Shown here: positions 63,989-64,000 of the stretch, piece by piece
Position numbering within the stretch: position 1 is the first letter of the stretch
Layout: each line of letters begins with the position of its first letter
Assembly: GCF_036208045.1 (NCBI RefSeq)
Contig: NZ_CP121472.1
Location: 3,173,531-3,237,530 of the forward strand
DNA from: Thiorhodovibrio winogradskyi
Lineage (GTDB): Bacteria > Pseudomonadota > Gammaproteobacteria > Chromatiales > Chromatiaceae
DNA: 64,000 nucleotides
Direction: 5' to 3'
Made by a program: the position numbers and the translations under genes
The notes under the pieces: generated by a model
The model's input: only the letters and a program-made list of their open reading frames with translations
What the model was told of the DNA's origin: nothing
The model's database searches: none

Positions 63989-64000
63989 CTACAATGGTTA

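Overview
The window (about 60% GC, most gaps short) reads as a gammaproteobacterial chromosome, most likely a Chromatiales-type purple sulfur bacterium or a close relative. The reasons are a three-gene PDH complex with a single-chain AceE, an SthA transhydrogenase, many Hanks-type kinases, Uma2/DUF2887/Rpn-type nucleases, and a tandem TpsA/TpsB/CHAT cassette. This placement is inference from gene content; no rRNA or photosynthesis marker gene is present.

Layout. 1-4050: an ABC1/UbiB-like protein, a diguanylate cyclase with an N-terminal flavodiiron-like sensor, and two tandem copies of a 34-residue membrane peptide gene. 4272-26111: a large signalling region with two zinc-ribbon Ser/Thr kinases, a protease-FHA protein, two PP2C phosphatases, three further FHA proteins (one with a vWA domain), a MotA/ExbB-like channel protein, a one-TM DUF2135 protein with a TolR/MotB-like membrane Asp, and a PAS histidine kinase. 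It is interspersed with toxin-antitoxin remnants, Rpn/DUF2887/Uma2 genes and REP-like repeats. 26267-31990: DUF808, an orphan FliW, a periplasmic coiled-coil protein and PBP1A. 32170-34738: a ureABC operon whose UreC has lost most nickel ligands and the catalytic flap. 35034-39557: SthA, an OmpA-family protein and a third Ser/Thr kinase that overlaps it tail to tail. 39710-50737: a two-partner secretion locus (two TpsA, one TpsB) followed by a TPR-CHAT protein. 50972-62925: the pyruvate dehydrogenase genes aceE, aceF and lpdA, with a decayed type I restriction island between aceF and lpdA. 62975-64000: a REP-associated transposase with its REP palindromes, and a fragment resembling a DNA methylase.

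How the genes may work together. The kinase, PP2C, FHA and vWA genes form a phospho-signalling network. The MotA/ExbB-like protein and the DUF2135 protein could be a proton-driven membrane unit under its control; that is a hypothesis. Decay is widespread: a frameshifted GNAT toxin with a perfectly placed slippery heptamer, a nonsense codon inside a kinase-Sel1 gene, several antitoxins without toxins, and truncated hsdM/hsdR. The most unusual single item is the urease-like operon without a nickel site. The tandem 34-aa peptide genes, whose copies differ only at synonymous sites, are the best candidate for an undescribed small protein.
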